From Veillonella sp. AM51-8BH (GTDB lineage Bacteria; Bacillota; Negativicutes; Veillonellales; Veillonellaceae), in contig NZ_QSDY01000040.1 in the NCBI RefSeq assembly GCF_003463825.1, forward strand, positions 1 through 16,590: DNA of 16,590 nt, read 5' to 3'. The stretch's first letter is position 1. Each line of letters begins with the position of its first letter. Positions 1-7,781 of the stretch are shown in pieces. Position numbers and translations under genes: made by a program. The notes under the pieces were generated by a model, which saw nothing but the letters and a program-made list of their open reading frames with translations, did no database searches and was not told where the DNA came from.

Positions 1-132
1 ATTAATTATTATTATAATGGTAATTTTCTCATAATTTTTTTTTATACATGCCAAAAAACTTTTAATCACTTTAGTAACTATCAATTATTTATAATCAATA
101 AAACCATAAATAATAAGTCTGATTAATATACC

Positions 133-164
133 AAAAAGAGGCTGTTACTAAGTAACAGCCTCTT
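133..164 (-). terminator. Intrinsic terminator of potE
   Basis: A perfect 14-bp inverted repeat (arms 136-149 and 151-164, closing to a 3-5 nt loop) lies about 20 bp beyond the potE stop. Read on the minus strand it is followed by a run of five T, the classic intrinsic terminator form. It marks the end of a single-gene potE transcript. Positions 1-132 are very AT-rich and hold no gene I can see. Confidence 0.88.
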
Positions 165-184
165 ATAAGACGAGAGTTATTTAA

Positions 185-1516
185 TTAATCGATACTTTGT
201 TGTAAGCGGTGCGCTTTGCGTGTAGCCCACGCTTTACGCAAAACATAGATCACAAGACCAATGCTTACTGCCACGGCACTACCAACCATAGCATCAAAGC
301 CACATGCATAGATAGCATACAAGCAGTAGATAACGCCTGCACCAAATACGTAATTGGAGCGTTTAATACGGCTTTCAGCTACACCAGCCATACGCATCAT
401 TGTAGGTACTGCTAAGATGCACAATACATATGGTACTACGTTAGTTACAACCGCCAAGTTTACCAATACTTCAAATTGCTCACGCAAGGAATCACTTGCA
501 GTGAACAATGTAAGTAATGTTTCAACAGCGAGTAGAATGAATACGCCGCGAACAGGAGCATCCTTACTATTTACACGAGCGAATACTTTAGGGAAGTAAC
601 CATGTTCCGCTGCGCTTTTAAATACACGAGACAATGTGAATTGCCAGCAAAGTAAAGCGCCAAAGCAAGAAATAACCATTGCAGCCATCACGATGTTTGC
701 AATTGTATCATTGAACATGTATACGAATGTCAAACCGAATGGTGCGTTAGAATTTAATAAGTCGATGTTAGGCACGATACCGGCCATAACATTTGTGGAC
801 AAGATGTAAACCACTGCCACTGCTAATGTACCCGCTACAGTTGCGATAGGTACGTTTTTCTTTGGATTCTCAACAGCATCAGCATTAGCCGCTGCGGACT
901 CAAATCCTAGGAAGCCCCACAAAGTGAGGGAAATGGATTGTTTTACTGCATCGTAAAACGGAAGATCATTTGGGTTCCAGGCCGCCCAATAAATAGACGG
1001 GTCAAACCAATACCAGCCGATTGTACCAATTAATAAAACCGGCACAATAGAGCCCCAAATAGTCATGTTGCTGAGTCGACCTGTGAAGCGATTACCACGG
1101 AAGTTCAAAATCGCTGCAAACCACAAAAGCACAATTGTTACTTGGCTTGTTTGTGTTGCATTAAGGTCAACACCAAAGAAAGCTGCGCCATAACCTACGG
1201 CAGATACCGCGATGGCGATATTAGCAATGATGAGAGATATGCTGTAAGCATAGCTCGCCATAAAATGTCCAGTTTTACCGAAGCGGTGTTCTGCATAACC
1301 GCCCATGCCCCCTCTAATCTGGGAGAACATACCCGCTTGAGCAAAAATATACGCTAACAGAAGCGCACCCACAGCTGTTACGAGCCAAGATAAAACTGAA
1401 ATAGTACCAACTTGAGCCAAATTAGTTGGTAACATAATGATCCCAGCTCCTAGCATATTGGCTGCTACCATTGTGGTTAGCTGGAATACAGACATTTTTT
1501 TAGCGGTGGTTTTCAT
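185..1516 (-). CDS. potE: Putrescine/ornithine antiporter PotE (APC family)
   Basis: A 443-residue inner-membrane permease of the amino acid-polyamine-organocation superfamily. It exchanges ornithine for putrescine or takes up putrescine by proton symport. The protein is hydrophobic throughout, with about 12 membrane segments, and is close to E. coli PotE (439 residues) along its whole length. Motifs include MLGAGIIMLP (21-30), GGMGGYAE (69-76) and LWGFLGFES (199-207). Residues reported as important in E. coli PotE (Glu77, Trp201, Glu207, Trp292, Tyr425, from memory) fall on Glu76, Trp200, Glu206, Trp291 and Tyr424 here, a constant shift of one. Cys62 is replaced by Ala61. An AAAGGGG ribosome site precedes the ATG. 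In enterobacteria potE follows an ornithine decarboxylase gene (speF), but none is adjacent here. Negativicutes attach cadaverine or putrescine to peptidoglycan, so a role in polyamine supply is plausible. Confidence 0.9.
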   Translation of the reverse strand: MKTTAKKMSVFQLTTMVAANMLGAGIIMLPTNLAQVGTISVLSWLVTAVGALLLAYIFAQAGMFSQIRGGMGGYAEHRFGKTGHFMASYAYSISLIIANIAIAVSAVGYGAAFFGVDLNATQTSQVTIVLLWFAAILNFRGNRFTGRLSNMTIWGSIVPVLLIGTIGWYWFDPSIYWAAWNPNDLPFYDAVKQSISLTLWGFLGFESAAANADAVENPKKNVPIATVAGTLAVAVVYILSTNVMAGIVPNIDLLNSNAPFGLTFVYMFNDTIANIVMAAMVISCFGALLCWQFTLSRVFKSAAEHGYFPKVFARVNSKDAPVRGVFILLAVETLLTLFTASDSLREQFEVLVNLAVVTNVVPYVLCILAVPTMMRMAGVAESRIKRSNYVFGAGVIYCLYAIYACGFDAMVGSAVAVSIGLVIYVLRKAWATRKAHRLQQSID

Positions 1517-1537
1517 GTATCAATCCCCTTTCAAAAG

Positions 1538-1628
1538 GTGAATTTTTTCTCGTCCATAATTCACTTAAATATAATATACCGCTAAGTAAATTCAGTTCGT
1601 GCTGTGATGGGCTTGAATGTGAATTTAC
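1538..1628 (-). promoter_or_regulatory. potE upstream region with clustered TGAAT half-sites
   Basis: Within 91 bp just upstream of potE there are five TGAAT/ATTCA elements: 1539-1543, 1559-1563, 1590-1594, 1614-1618 and 1620-1624. Two pairs form inverted repeats: GTGAATT (1538-1544) with AATTCAC (1558-1564), and GTAAATTCA (1586-1594) with TGAATTTAC (1620-1628). TGAAT is the half-site of the ArgR/AhrC operator, but spacing within these pairs is wider than in a standard ARG box. AT-rich -10-like sequence (around 1568-1580) lies between the dyads. Operator function is an inference. Confidence 0.35.
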
Positions 1629-1964
1629 CGTTGTTATTCTTATTACGAATTAAATAATAACACCTATGAACCCAAAATGAAAGTACTTTATTGGCGGACA
1701 AGCATTATTACACGAATTGAATAAATTATAGTTAATTTATCATCTAAAACGAACAGAACTCATTTTATCAATGACAGGGTATATTTTTACCCCATTTTAT
1801 TCTGTGTATATATGTGATTTTTACTATCTATCACGGTTATAGTTTCGTAGTACAAGACTATTGTTTTCGAGCAGTCCACTGTATGCGTACACAAATTTAC
1901 ACCATTTTAATAGTAATTTATCAATTAGAATGACTCTTTTCTAGAAATTATCTATCATTCAAAT
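1629..1964. other. Intergenic spacer without a recognisable gene
   Basis: This AT-rich stretch lies between the potE control region and the argH terminator. I see no ORF with a ribosome site, no tRNA and no decarboxylase remnant, although speF would be the expected potE partner. A TGAATAAATTATA element near 1718-1730 again resembles part of an ARG box, but could be chance in such AT-rich DNA. Confidence 0.5.
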
Positions 1965-2039
1965 AAAAAAATCGATATGCACATAAGCCGCAAAGAAAAC
2001 TATTATAACCTTTGGTATAGAACTTATATGTATATCGAT
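1965..2039 (-). terminator. Terminator of the argGH operon (long loop)
   Basis: Arms 1971-1987 and 2023-2039 form a 17-bp stem on the minus strand with one mismatch and one G-U pair. It encloses a 35-nt loop and runs into seven T (A tract at 1965-1971 on the plus strand). It begins about 13 bp after the argH stop. The loop is long for an intrinsic terminator, but stem length and U-tract fit. Confidence 0.7.
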
Positions 2040-2052
2040 CTTATTTAGAATC

Positions 2053-3480
2053 TTATTCTTGTACAGAATTAACAATCGCATTCCACTGAGCAATTTGTTT
2101 TTCTTCTCCGGCGATAACAGCTTTACCATTGTTCCGTTGTCTTTCCACACATTCTGGAGCTGTACCAGAATAGTTATTACGGCCAGCTATGCAAGCTTCG
2201 ATGGAAATAGCATCAAGTATATCTGCATCAAAATGGTCGGATATAGCTTTAAAATCCTCAACGGATAAATCAAGCAATACGCAACCTTTTTCAATGCAAT
2301 GATGTACAGCATTACCTACGATTTCATGAGCTTCACGGAATGGAACGCCTTTTTTCGCAAGGTAATCGGCCATATCTGTAGCATTAGAGAAATCATCATC
2401 GAGGACAGCTTTCATATGCGCCCCATTGACCTTCATACCACGGACCATAGCCGCATTAATGGACAATGCAAAGTGTACTGTATCGATAGCATCAAAAATA
2501 CCCTCTTTATCCTCTTGCATATCTTTATTATATGTAAGTGGTAAGCCTTTTAATGTAGTTAATAAACCTAACAAGTGGCCATAGGTACGACCTGTTTTAC
2601 CACGAACAAGTTCACATACGTCAGGATTTTTCTTTTGTGGCATAATGCTAGAGCCTGTGCAATGAGCATCATCGAGTTCAATGAAGTTAAACTCATTAGT
2701 AGACCACAAAATCAATTCTTCGCTAAGACGGCTCAAGTGCATCATCACAAGAGATGCAAAGGACAAGAATTCAACTACATAGTCACGGTCGGATACGGCA
2801 TCCATACTATTTTCGTAAATACGGGAGAAGCCGAGTAGCTTTTGCGTATAGGTTTGATCAATACCGTATGTAGAACCTGCTAAGGCCCCTGCACCAAGTG
2901 GCATGATATCTGCATGTTTGAAGACCATCAACAAACGGTCAAAGTCGCGTTCTAGCATAGAGAAGTATGCCATCATATGATGACCAAATAATACAGGTTG
3001 CGCCCGTTGTAAATGCGTATAGCCAGGCATGATAACATCACTGTATTTTTCAGCCGTTTCGATGAGGGCTTTTTGCATATCTACGATGAGCTCGCCCATT
3101 TCTACAACGGCTTTACGCACGTACATATGTAAATCAACTGCACATTGGTCATTACGGCTACGACCTGTATGTAAACGGCCACCTGCTTCGCCGATATCAT
3201 CGGTTAGGCGCTTTTCAATATTCATATGAATATCTTCAAGAGCTACGGAGAATGAGAACTCCCCTTTATCGATTTGGCCTTTAATCTTTGTTAAGCCCTC
3301 AACAATAGCATCCCGATCTGCGTCGGAGATAATATTTTGTTTTGCCAGCATTGTAGCATGTGCTTTACTGCCTGCAATATCTTCGGCGTACATCCGCGCA
3401 TCAAAAGCGATAGAGGATGTAAAATCCTCTACCGCTTTATCAGTGCCTTTTGTGAAACGCCCTCCCCACAATTTAGCCAT
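2053..3480 (-). CDS. argH: Argininosuccinate lyase
   Basis: Cytosolic homotetrameric enzyme of the aspartase/fumarase superfamily. It splits argininosuccinate into arginine and fumarate, the last step of arginine synthesis. The 475-residue length is slightly above the usual 455-465. The N-terminal MAKLWGGRF is typical of the family. The conserved GRSRNDQ segment is at 107-112, the catalytic histidine lies in [10 protein letters not shown] (His156), and the superfamily signature [12 protein letters not shown] is at 276-287 with the mobile-loop serines 277-278. Its ATG overlaps the argG stop by one base (TAATG), and the GGCAGG ribosome site lies inside the end of argG, so the two genes are translationally coupled. 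A terminator follows directly. Confidence 0.96.
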   Translation of the reverse strand: MAKLWGGRFTKGTDKAVEDFTSSIAFDARMYAEDIAGSKAHATMLAKQNIISDADRDAIVEGLTKIKGQIDKGEFSFSVALEDIHMNIEKRLTDDIGEAGGRLHTGRSRNDQCAVDLHMYVRKAVVEMGELIVDMQKALIETAEKYSDVIMPGYTHLQRAQPVLFGHHMMAYFSMLERDFDRLLMVFKHADIMPLGAGALAGSTYGIDQTYTQKLLGFSRIYENSMDAVSDRDYVVEFLSFASLVMMHLSRLSEELILWSTNEFNFIELDDAHCTGSSIMPQKKNPDVCELVRGKTGRTYGHLLGLLTTLKGLPLTYNKDMQEDKEGIFDAIDTVHFALSINAAMVRGMKVNGAHMKAVLDDDFSNATDMADYLAKKGVPFREAHEIVGNAVHHCIEKGCVLLDLSVEDFKAISDHFDADILDAISIEACIAGRNNYSGTAPECVERQRNNGKAVIAGEEKQIAQWNAIVNSVQE

Positions 3481-4691
3481 TATTTACCTGCCTTTTCTTT
3501 CATCAATGCATTAATTTTAAGAGGTAAACCGAACAAGTTAATGAAACCAGCCGCATCAGCTTGGTTGTATACATCATCTTCTTCGAATGTTACGAAATCT
3601 TCGCTGTACAAGGAGTATGGAGATGTTGCACCAGCAGAGATAATGTTGCCTTTGTACAATTTAAGTTTTACTTCACCAGTTACAGTTTTTTGAGTTTCAT
3701 CAACGAATGCTTGCAAAGCGCTCATCAATGGTGCGAACCACATGCCATCGTATACAAGTTCAGCGTATTTGTTAGCAATAAGTTCTTTGTAGTGGTATGT
3801 AGCTCTGTCGAGGCAAAGGTATTCAAGTTCTCTGTGAGCATACATGATGATGGATCCACCTGGGTTTTCATAAACGCCACGGGATTTCATGCCTACCAAT
3901 CTATTTTCAACGATATCCACAACGCCTACGCCATAGTGTGCACCGATTTCGTTGAGTTTTTCTAACAATTGTAAAGGAGTACCTTCTTGGCCATCTACTG
4001 CTACAGGTACGCCATCTTTGAAGGATACAGTTACATAACCAGCTTCATCTGGAGCTTGTTCAGGAGTATGTGTTACCAAGTACACATCATCTTTAGGAGC
4101 ATTTGCTGGATTTTCAAGATTGCCGCCTTCATGGGACAAATGCCATACGTTTTGGTCCATGGAATACGGATGGGATTTCGTAGCTACAACTGGAATATCA
4201 TGTTTAGCAGCATATTCCATGCAGTCTGTTCTGGATTTCAAATCCCATTCTCTCCAAGGAGCGATGATTTTCATATTAGGAGCCAATGCTTTGATAGCAA
4301 GTTCGAAACGAACTTGGTCATTACCTTTACCAGTCGCACCGTGAGCGATAGCATCAGCACCTTCTTTTTTAGCAATATCTACAAGGATTTTACCGATTAA
4401 AGGTCTAGCGAAGGATGTACCTAATAAATATTTACCTTCATAAACTGCACCAGCTTTTACTGTTGGCCATACATAATCTTTTACGAACTCTTCTTTAGCA
4501 TCAACGATGTACGCTTTAGAAGCACCAGATTTGATTGCTTTTTTCTCAACTGCATCATAATCCTCAGGTTGTCCTAAGTCTACGCACACTGCGATAACTT
4601 CAGCTCCATAATTTTCTTTTAGCCAAGGAATGATAACAGATGTGTCTAAGCCACCAGAATATGCGAGTACTACTTTATTTGCTTTACCCAT
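3480..4691 (-). CDS. argG: Argininosuccinate synthase
   Basis: Cytosolic ATP-dependent ligase that joins citrulline and aspartate to give argininosuccinate, AMP and pyrophosphate. The 403-residue length is normal for the family. The N-type ATP pyrophosphatase loop YSGGLDTS is at 11-18, followed by VCVDLGQ, and the family motif [13 protein letters not shown] is near 118-130. The start ATG has an upstream GAGGTG ribosome site. It is the first gene of a two-gene argG-argH operon with a one-base overlap. No carbamoyltransferase or acetylornithine gene is in the window, so ornithine and citrulline must be made from genes elsewhere. Confidence 0.97.
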   Translation of the reverse strand: MGKANKVVLAYSGGLDTSVIIPWLKENYGAEVIAVCVDLGQPEDYDAVEKKAIKSGASKAYIVDAKEEFVKDYVWPTVKAGAVYEGKYLLGTSFARPLIGKILVDIAKKEGADAIAHGATGKGNDQVRFELAIKALAPNMKIIAPWREWDLKSRTDCMEYAAKHDIPVVATKSHPYSMDQNVWHLSHEGGNLENPANAPKDDVYLVTHTPEQAPDEAGYVTVSFKDGVPVAVDGQEGTPLQLLEKLNEIGAHYGVGVVDIVENRLVGMKSRGVYENPGGSIIMYAHRELEYLCLDRATYHYKELIANKYAELVYDGMWFAPLMSALQAFVDETQKTVTGEVKLKLYKGNIISAGATSPYSLYSEDFVTFEEDDVYNQADAAGFINLFGLPLKINALMKEKAGK

Positions 4692-4811
4692 GATAACACC
4701 TCATAAAAACTTACTATGTATTTAAACTCATATAATCAATATTATATCAGATAATTGTGAAAGCACCGTGGCATCTAGCTCAACGGTCATTCCCTCTTTC
4801 TGACAAAAAAT

Positions 4812-4856
4812 AGTATACACCTGTATAATTATAAACGCAAGCATTATTTTTATTCA
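4812..4856 (-). promoter_or_regulatory. Candidate argGH promoter with ARG-box-like element
   Basis: On the minus strand TTGCGT (4840-4835) is followed after 17 bp by TATACT (4817-4812), a plausible sigma-A promoter giving a leader of roughly 115 nt. Immediately upstream, TGAATAAAAAT (4856-4846) matches the left part of the Bacillus ARG box as I remember it, but the right half is degenerate. A second -10-like TATAAT at 4746-4741 has no good -35. ArgR control is inferred from the element and the pathway. Confidence 0.4.
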
Positions 4857-4892
4857 ATTTAGTAATATATTTCGATTCCGAAACAATATAAT

Positions 4893-4932
4893 AAAAAAGC
4901 TATATTCAGTGATTTAATACTAGACATAGCTT
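4893..4932 (-). terminator. Terminator after the unrecognised gene
   Basis: Nine-bp arms 4924-4932 and 4897-4905 (one G-U pair) form a hairpin on the minus strand with an 18-nt loop, followed by six T. It sits about 25 bp downstream of the stop at 4959 and isolates that gene from argG. Confidence 0.6.
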
Positions 4933-4958
4933 CATTTCTTACGATGGACTATCTATTC

Positions 4959-5660
4959 TTACTTAATATTAATAGGTGAAAACTGGTAATCTAAAGCTAT
5001 CTTATAATCTGTAGTTGTATTTATTGATGCTTTTAAAGTATTAACTATTAAAGACTGAATTTCACCTATAACCGAGTAAAGCTCATTTTGAGCTTCATTA
5101 ATAATCGCTTCAATACGAACATCTAAATCATAAGACCTAGAAATTCTATAATCACCTGTACTGTAGTCTACATTGCTAAATAGCTTTAATATATTTATCT
5201 TAGATATCGCTATATCGAAAGCATTTATACTATTTAATATATTATTTTTATCTATTTCATTTACGCCTATAACGGTCTCATTTTGAATATGTGGGATTGA
5301 ATCCACAATGTATTGCTCTCTAACAGCAACTCGCAAAGACTCATCAGTCATTATTTGTTCTCTATCTAACGCTTTATCCCAAAAGCAATGCCTTACAGTC
5401 ATACAATCATGTTCATCATCGTAGTAAACTATCCAGTTTTCAAATTTATTAGCATCTGTTTGTTCAATATAAAAGATTTCACGGGCATAGGAATCAATAT
5501 CAAGTGCTTCAGACTTATAATCTAATCCTCCAGGACCTCTTAAATAATAGGATATAAAATTCTCCAATCGAAGCATAGCAAACTTAATAATAGGTTTTGC
5601 TCCAATATAAATAGATAAAAAATTGCCTTCCTCATACTGCTTTAATTCAATATTATCCAA
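4959..5660 (-). CDS. Unrecognised AT-rich protein, 233 residues, TTG start
   Basis: I do not recognise this protein and assign no function. It is soluble-looking, with no signal peptide and no obvious membrane segment. It is acidic to neutral, with many Asp/Glu/Asn/Ile residues. The first part (about 1-120) is rich in aromatic residues, with a YYLRGPGGLDY stretch near 39-49 and an acidic YYDDEHD near 79-85. The last part (about 150-215) looks mostly helical. The start is TTG: an AGGAG ribosome site lies 8 nt upstream and an in-frame TAA is two codons before, so no ATG start is possible further upstream. Base composition is clearly lower in G+C than argG/argH or the PTS genes, which suggests acquisition or a poorly conserved accessory gene. 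It is flanked by terminators on both sides and is monocistronic. Confidence 0.7.
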   Translation of the reverse strand: MDNIELKQYEEGNFLSIYIGAKPIIKFAMLRLENFISYYLRGPGGLDYKSEALDIDSYAREIFYIEQTDANKFENWIVYYDDEHDCMTVRHCFWDKALDREQIMTDESLRVAVREQYIVDSIPHIQNETVIGVNEIDKNNILNSINAFDIAISKINILKLFSNVDYSTGDYRISRSYDLDVRIEAIINEAQNELYSVIGEIQSLIVNTLKASINTTTDYKIALDYQFSPINIK

Positions 5661-5723
5661 TAATTATGCTCCTAATACTCAAAACTCTCTCTAAATGTAT
5701 GTATCTATTATTACTAATGTAGC

Positions 5724-5772
5724 AAAAAAAATCTCTGTTCGCCAATTAATTATTCATTAGCAAACAGAGATT
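5724..5772 (-). terminator. Terminator of the GT51 gene
   Basis: Arms 5760-5772 and 5730-5742 form a 13-bp stem on the minus strand with one G-U pair, a 17-nt loop and an eight-T tract. It begins 14 bp after the stop codon, so no downstream coding region can belong to that transcript. Confidence 0.88.
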
Positions 5773-5786
5773 ATAAATATATTCAA

Positions 5787-6593
5787 TTATTCATCCACAA
5801 GTTCTAAGTCTTGTTGGTATGCATAGTCCGCTTCCGCTTGTGTAATCATGCCTTGGTCTACCATTTGTTCGAGCACCAGTTTTTGTCTAGCCTTAGCCCC
5901 TTTATAGTTTGTATATGGATCTAAATAGGATGGTGCATTAGGTAGTGCTGCAAGGAGTGCACTTTGCCCTAATGTCAATCGGCTTGGACTTGTTCCAAAG
6001 TAGCCATGAGCAGCTTCGTAAATGCCGTAGTAATTATGACCATAATATACAGTATTTAAATACATGGTGAGGATTTCTTCTTTCGAGTAGTAATGTTCCA
6101 TTTCACTAGCAAGGATTGCTTCCTCTACCTTACGACTCATGATGCGTTTTGATGAAAGGAAGAGATTTTTTACTACTTGTTGTGTAATAGTACTCCCACC
6201 CTCTACAGTTTCACCTGCTATAGTATTGGTATAAAAGGCGCGAATAATACCGAGCACATCAATAGCTCCATGTTTATAGTACCGCTTATCCTCAATGGCG
6301 ATAAGTGCATTCTTTGTATATTCTGGAATGACATCACCCTTCACCCAGTGTTCTTTAGAAACACGTTGATTAAGGGCCACCTCTACCTTTTCTTTAAATG
6401 TAAATATTCGTATGATACGATCCGTACGGCTGAGGGTATCTTCACTTTGTTCTATGCGTTTTTCAACAGTTGTGTGAGCCTTACTTTCACGAGCTGCACC
6501 TTGAAAGCTATGGTATCCGTCATATATAAACATGGCCAATATGATGACCACCACGAACACCACTAGATTTCGAAGGTAGCGAAACACTTTCAT
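5787..6593 (-). CDS. Monofunctional GT51 peptidoglycan glycosyltransferase
   Basis: Membrane-anchored enzyme predicted to polymerise lipid II into glycan strands outside the inner membrane. Numbering here is from a GTG at 6602 (271 residues). I prefer the ATG at 6593 (268 residues), because AGGTG sits at the right distance before it and the GTG has no ribosome site. A single N-terminal membrane helix spans about 10-28. The GT51 domain follows: first catalytic Glu104 in AIEDKRYYKHGAID, GGSTITQQVVKNLF at 135-148, then KVEEAILASEMEHYYSKEEI and MYLNTVYYG, ending near residue 225. The tail (about 225-271) resembles the linker that in class A PBPs leads to the transpeptidase domain, but the protein stops there. 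It could be called MtgA-like or a truncated PBP1a. It is transcribed alone. Confidence 0.88.
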   Translation of the reverse strand: MKVFRYLRNLVVFVVVIILAMFIYDGYHSFQGAARESKAHTTVEKRIEQSEDTLSRTDRIIRIFTFKEKVEVALNQRVSKEHWVKGDVIPEYTKNALIAIEDKRYYKHGAIDVLGIIRAFYTNTIAGETVEGGSTITQQVVKNLFLSSKRIMSRKVEEAILASEMEHYYSKEEILTMYLNTVYYGHNYYGIYEAAHGYFGTSPSRLTLGQSALLAALPNAPSYLDPYTNYKGAKARQKLVLEQMVDQGMITQAEADYAYQQDLELVDE

Positions 6594-6602
6594 TGCTTTC
6601 AC

Positions 6603-6854
6603 CTATTTCATAAAGGACCATAGTATACATACAGTTATTAACTAACAGTATATACAACGCCTTATATACATATACTACTATAATGTGTATTAAATGTATT
6701 GTATCACATCAATCAAGAAGAAGATATGTATAGACCTTGCTATATAGCTGTTAGGAAAAGAATTCTAACAATATAAAAGAGAGAATCTTACTATTTATAA
6801 CCAAGCGTATATCTACATATACAGATTTTATTCATATTAGGTATACTTATTAAG
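6603..6854. other. Divergent spacer between the GT51 gene and the CsoR-family gene
   Basis: An AT-rich stretch of alternating TA/TATAC sequence with no gene. It must hold the minus-strand promoter for the GT51 gene, but I cannot pick one with confidence. Small dyads are present: AGTTATTAACT (6633-6643) and TGTTAG (6749-6754) paired with CTAACA (6765-6770). No G-tract-rich operator of the usual CsoR type is visible. Confidence 0.4.
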
Positions 6855-6884
6855 TTGTATTATAAACTTTACATGGAGTATAAT
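6855..6884 (+). promoter_or_regulatory. Promoter of the CsoR-family gene
   Basis: TTGTAT (6855-6860) and TATAAT (6879-6884) are separated by 18 bp, 38 bp before the start codon. The -10 is perfect and the -35 matches four of six positions. Confidence 0.55.
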
Positions 6885-6922
6885 AGTAAAGATGATAAAA
6901 ACATGCCCATTGGAGGAGTATT

Positions 6923-7201
6923 ATGAAACAATGTATGGATTCAGAAAATCTACATCGTCGATTGCGTAAAATCCTTGGTCAAGTGCAAGCTATTGATCGA
7001 ATGATTGAAGAAGACATTCCATGCGAAGATGTATTGAGCCAAATTAATGCAGCTAAATCTGCACTACATAAAGTAGGTCAAGTAGTTCTTGAAGGACATA
7101 TCAACCACTGCGTGCGAGATGGTATCGAACACGGTGACGTAGAGAAAACCATTAGCGACTTTACAAAAGCTGTAGAGCGTTTTGCAAACATGGGAAAATA
7201 A
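6923..7201 (+). CDS. CsoR/FrmR-family metal-sensing repressor (DUF156)
   Basis: A 92-residue all-helical cytosolic regulator of the CsoR/RcnR/FrmR family. These proteins bind operator DNA as tetramers and release it on binding metal, aldehyde or sulfur species. The family core RLRKILGQVQAIDRMIEED is at 13-31. Cys34, His59 and Cys63 have the same spacing (25 and 4) as the copper ligands Cys36-His61-Cys65 of M. tuberculosis CsoR, favouring Cu(I) sensing. His62 beside them and Cys4 at the N-terminus are extra potential ligands. CstR-type sulfur sensing is less likely, because the histidine is retained. GGAGG precedes the ATG. No copA, copZ or other efflux gene is adjacent, so the target must lie elsewhere or the protein is autoregulatory. 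Confidence 0.85.
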   Translation: MKQCMDSENLHRRLRKILGQVQAIDRMIEEDIPCEDVLSQINAAKSALHKVGQVVLEGHINHCVRDGIEHGDVEKTISDFTKAVERFANMGK

Positions 7202-7231
7202 AGAAGAGGCTAAGAGGCCTCTTCTTTTTTT
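7201..7231 (+). terminator. Terminator of the CsoR-family gene
   Basis: A perfect 10-bp stem (7201-7210 with 7217-7226), 6-nt loop and a long T tract to 7231. The first base of the stem is the last base of the stop codon. The following 7232-7328 holds nothing I recognise. Confidence 0.92.
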
Positions 7232-7328
7232 ACCAAAAACAAGGCTCTACTAAATCTCGAAGCTCCCCCGAAAAAGCAAATAAAAATCAAATCTGATTAA
7301 AACATCCATCATATATGGCTCAAGAAAA

Positions 7329-7354
7329 AAGGACTCTACATTCGTAGAGTCCTT
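7329..7354 (-). terminator. Terminator of ptsH
   Basis: An 11-bp perfect stem (7329-7339 with 7344-7354) with a 4-nt loop is followed on the minus strand by six T, 18 bp after the ptsH stop. It also has a short T run on the plus strand and may work both ways. Confidence 0.9.
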
Positions 7355-7371
7355 TATATTACCACAAAGTA

Positions 7372-7632
7372 TTAGTCGTGGTTAGTTGTTAAGAATTCGC
7401 TCAATGCAGCGAGTGCATCATCTTCGTCAGCACCGTCAGCTGTCAATGTAACAGATGTGCCTTTTGTAGCGCCCAAAGTCAATACAGTTAAGATGGATTT
7501 AGCATCAGCTGTTTTACCGTTAGCAGCGATTGTCACTTTGGAAGCGTATTTAGCAGCCAATTGTGTGAAAGCTGTAGCAGGACGAGCATGTAAACCAGAT
7601 TCGTTAGTAATTTCTACTGTTAATTCTTTCAT
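7372..7632 (-). CDS. ptsH: Phosphocarrier protein HPr
   Basis: An 86-residue cytosolic phosphocarrier that accepts phosphate from enzyme I on His15 and passes it to sugar-specific IIA domains such as that of FruA. The active site GLHARPAT is at 13-20 with His15. Ser46 lies in KSILTVL, the Gram-positive type site for HPr kinase, so regulatory phosphorylation is possible if hprK exists in this genome. Length is normal. AGAGG precedes the ATG. The gene follows ptsI, the reverse of the usual ptsH-ptsI order, after a 149-bp gap with its own promoter. Confidence 0.96.
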   Translation of the reverse strand: MKELTVEITNESGLHARPATAFTQLAAKYASKVTIAANGKTADAKSILTVLTLGATKGTSVTLTADGADEDDALAALSEFLTTNHD

Positions 7633-7661
7633 GATAACCTCTTTCTATCTCGATAGGTAGT

Positions 7662-7678
7662 ACCTATCCCATACGTTC
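7662..7678. promoter_or_regulatory. 17-bp palindrome in the ptsH leader
   Basis: GATAGGTA and TACCTATC flank a single central base, giving a perfect dyad 30-46 bp before the ptsH ATG and just downstream of the predicted transcription start. As RNA it could fold as a 6-bp stem with a 5-nt loop; as DNA it looks like an operator. Function unknown. Confidence 0.4.
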
Positions 7679-7688
7679 TAATAGATAT

Positions 7689-7718
7689 ATTGTATCAATT
7701 TCAAGCATTTTAATTCAA
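7689..7718 (-). promoter_or_regulatory. Promoter of ptsH
   Basis: On the minus strand TTGAAT (7718-7713) and TACAAT (7694-7689) are 18 bp apart, placing transcription start near 7682. This allows ptsH to be made independently of ptsI. Confidence 0.55.
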
Positions 7719-7781
7719 GTATATTGAAAGTTCTTTGCTATATACTGATGAGCTTAACACTTTTCTTAGAGTTATACAGAA

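Noticed and set aside
1959..2150. 63-residue minus-strand ORF crossing the argH end
   Set aside because: It overlaps the argH coding end in another frame and runs through its terminator hairpin.
3561..4400. Plus-strand ORFs of 134 and 137 residues opposite argG
   Set aside because: Antisense shadows of a strongly conserved gene; no ribosome site and no sensible protein features.
4692..4811. T-box or other riboswitch in the argG leader
   Set aside because: The leader is only about 120 nt, with no T-box sequence and no terminator/antiterminator pair.
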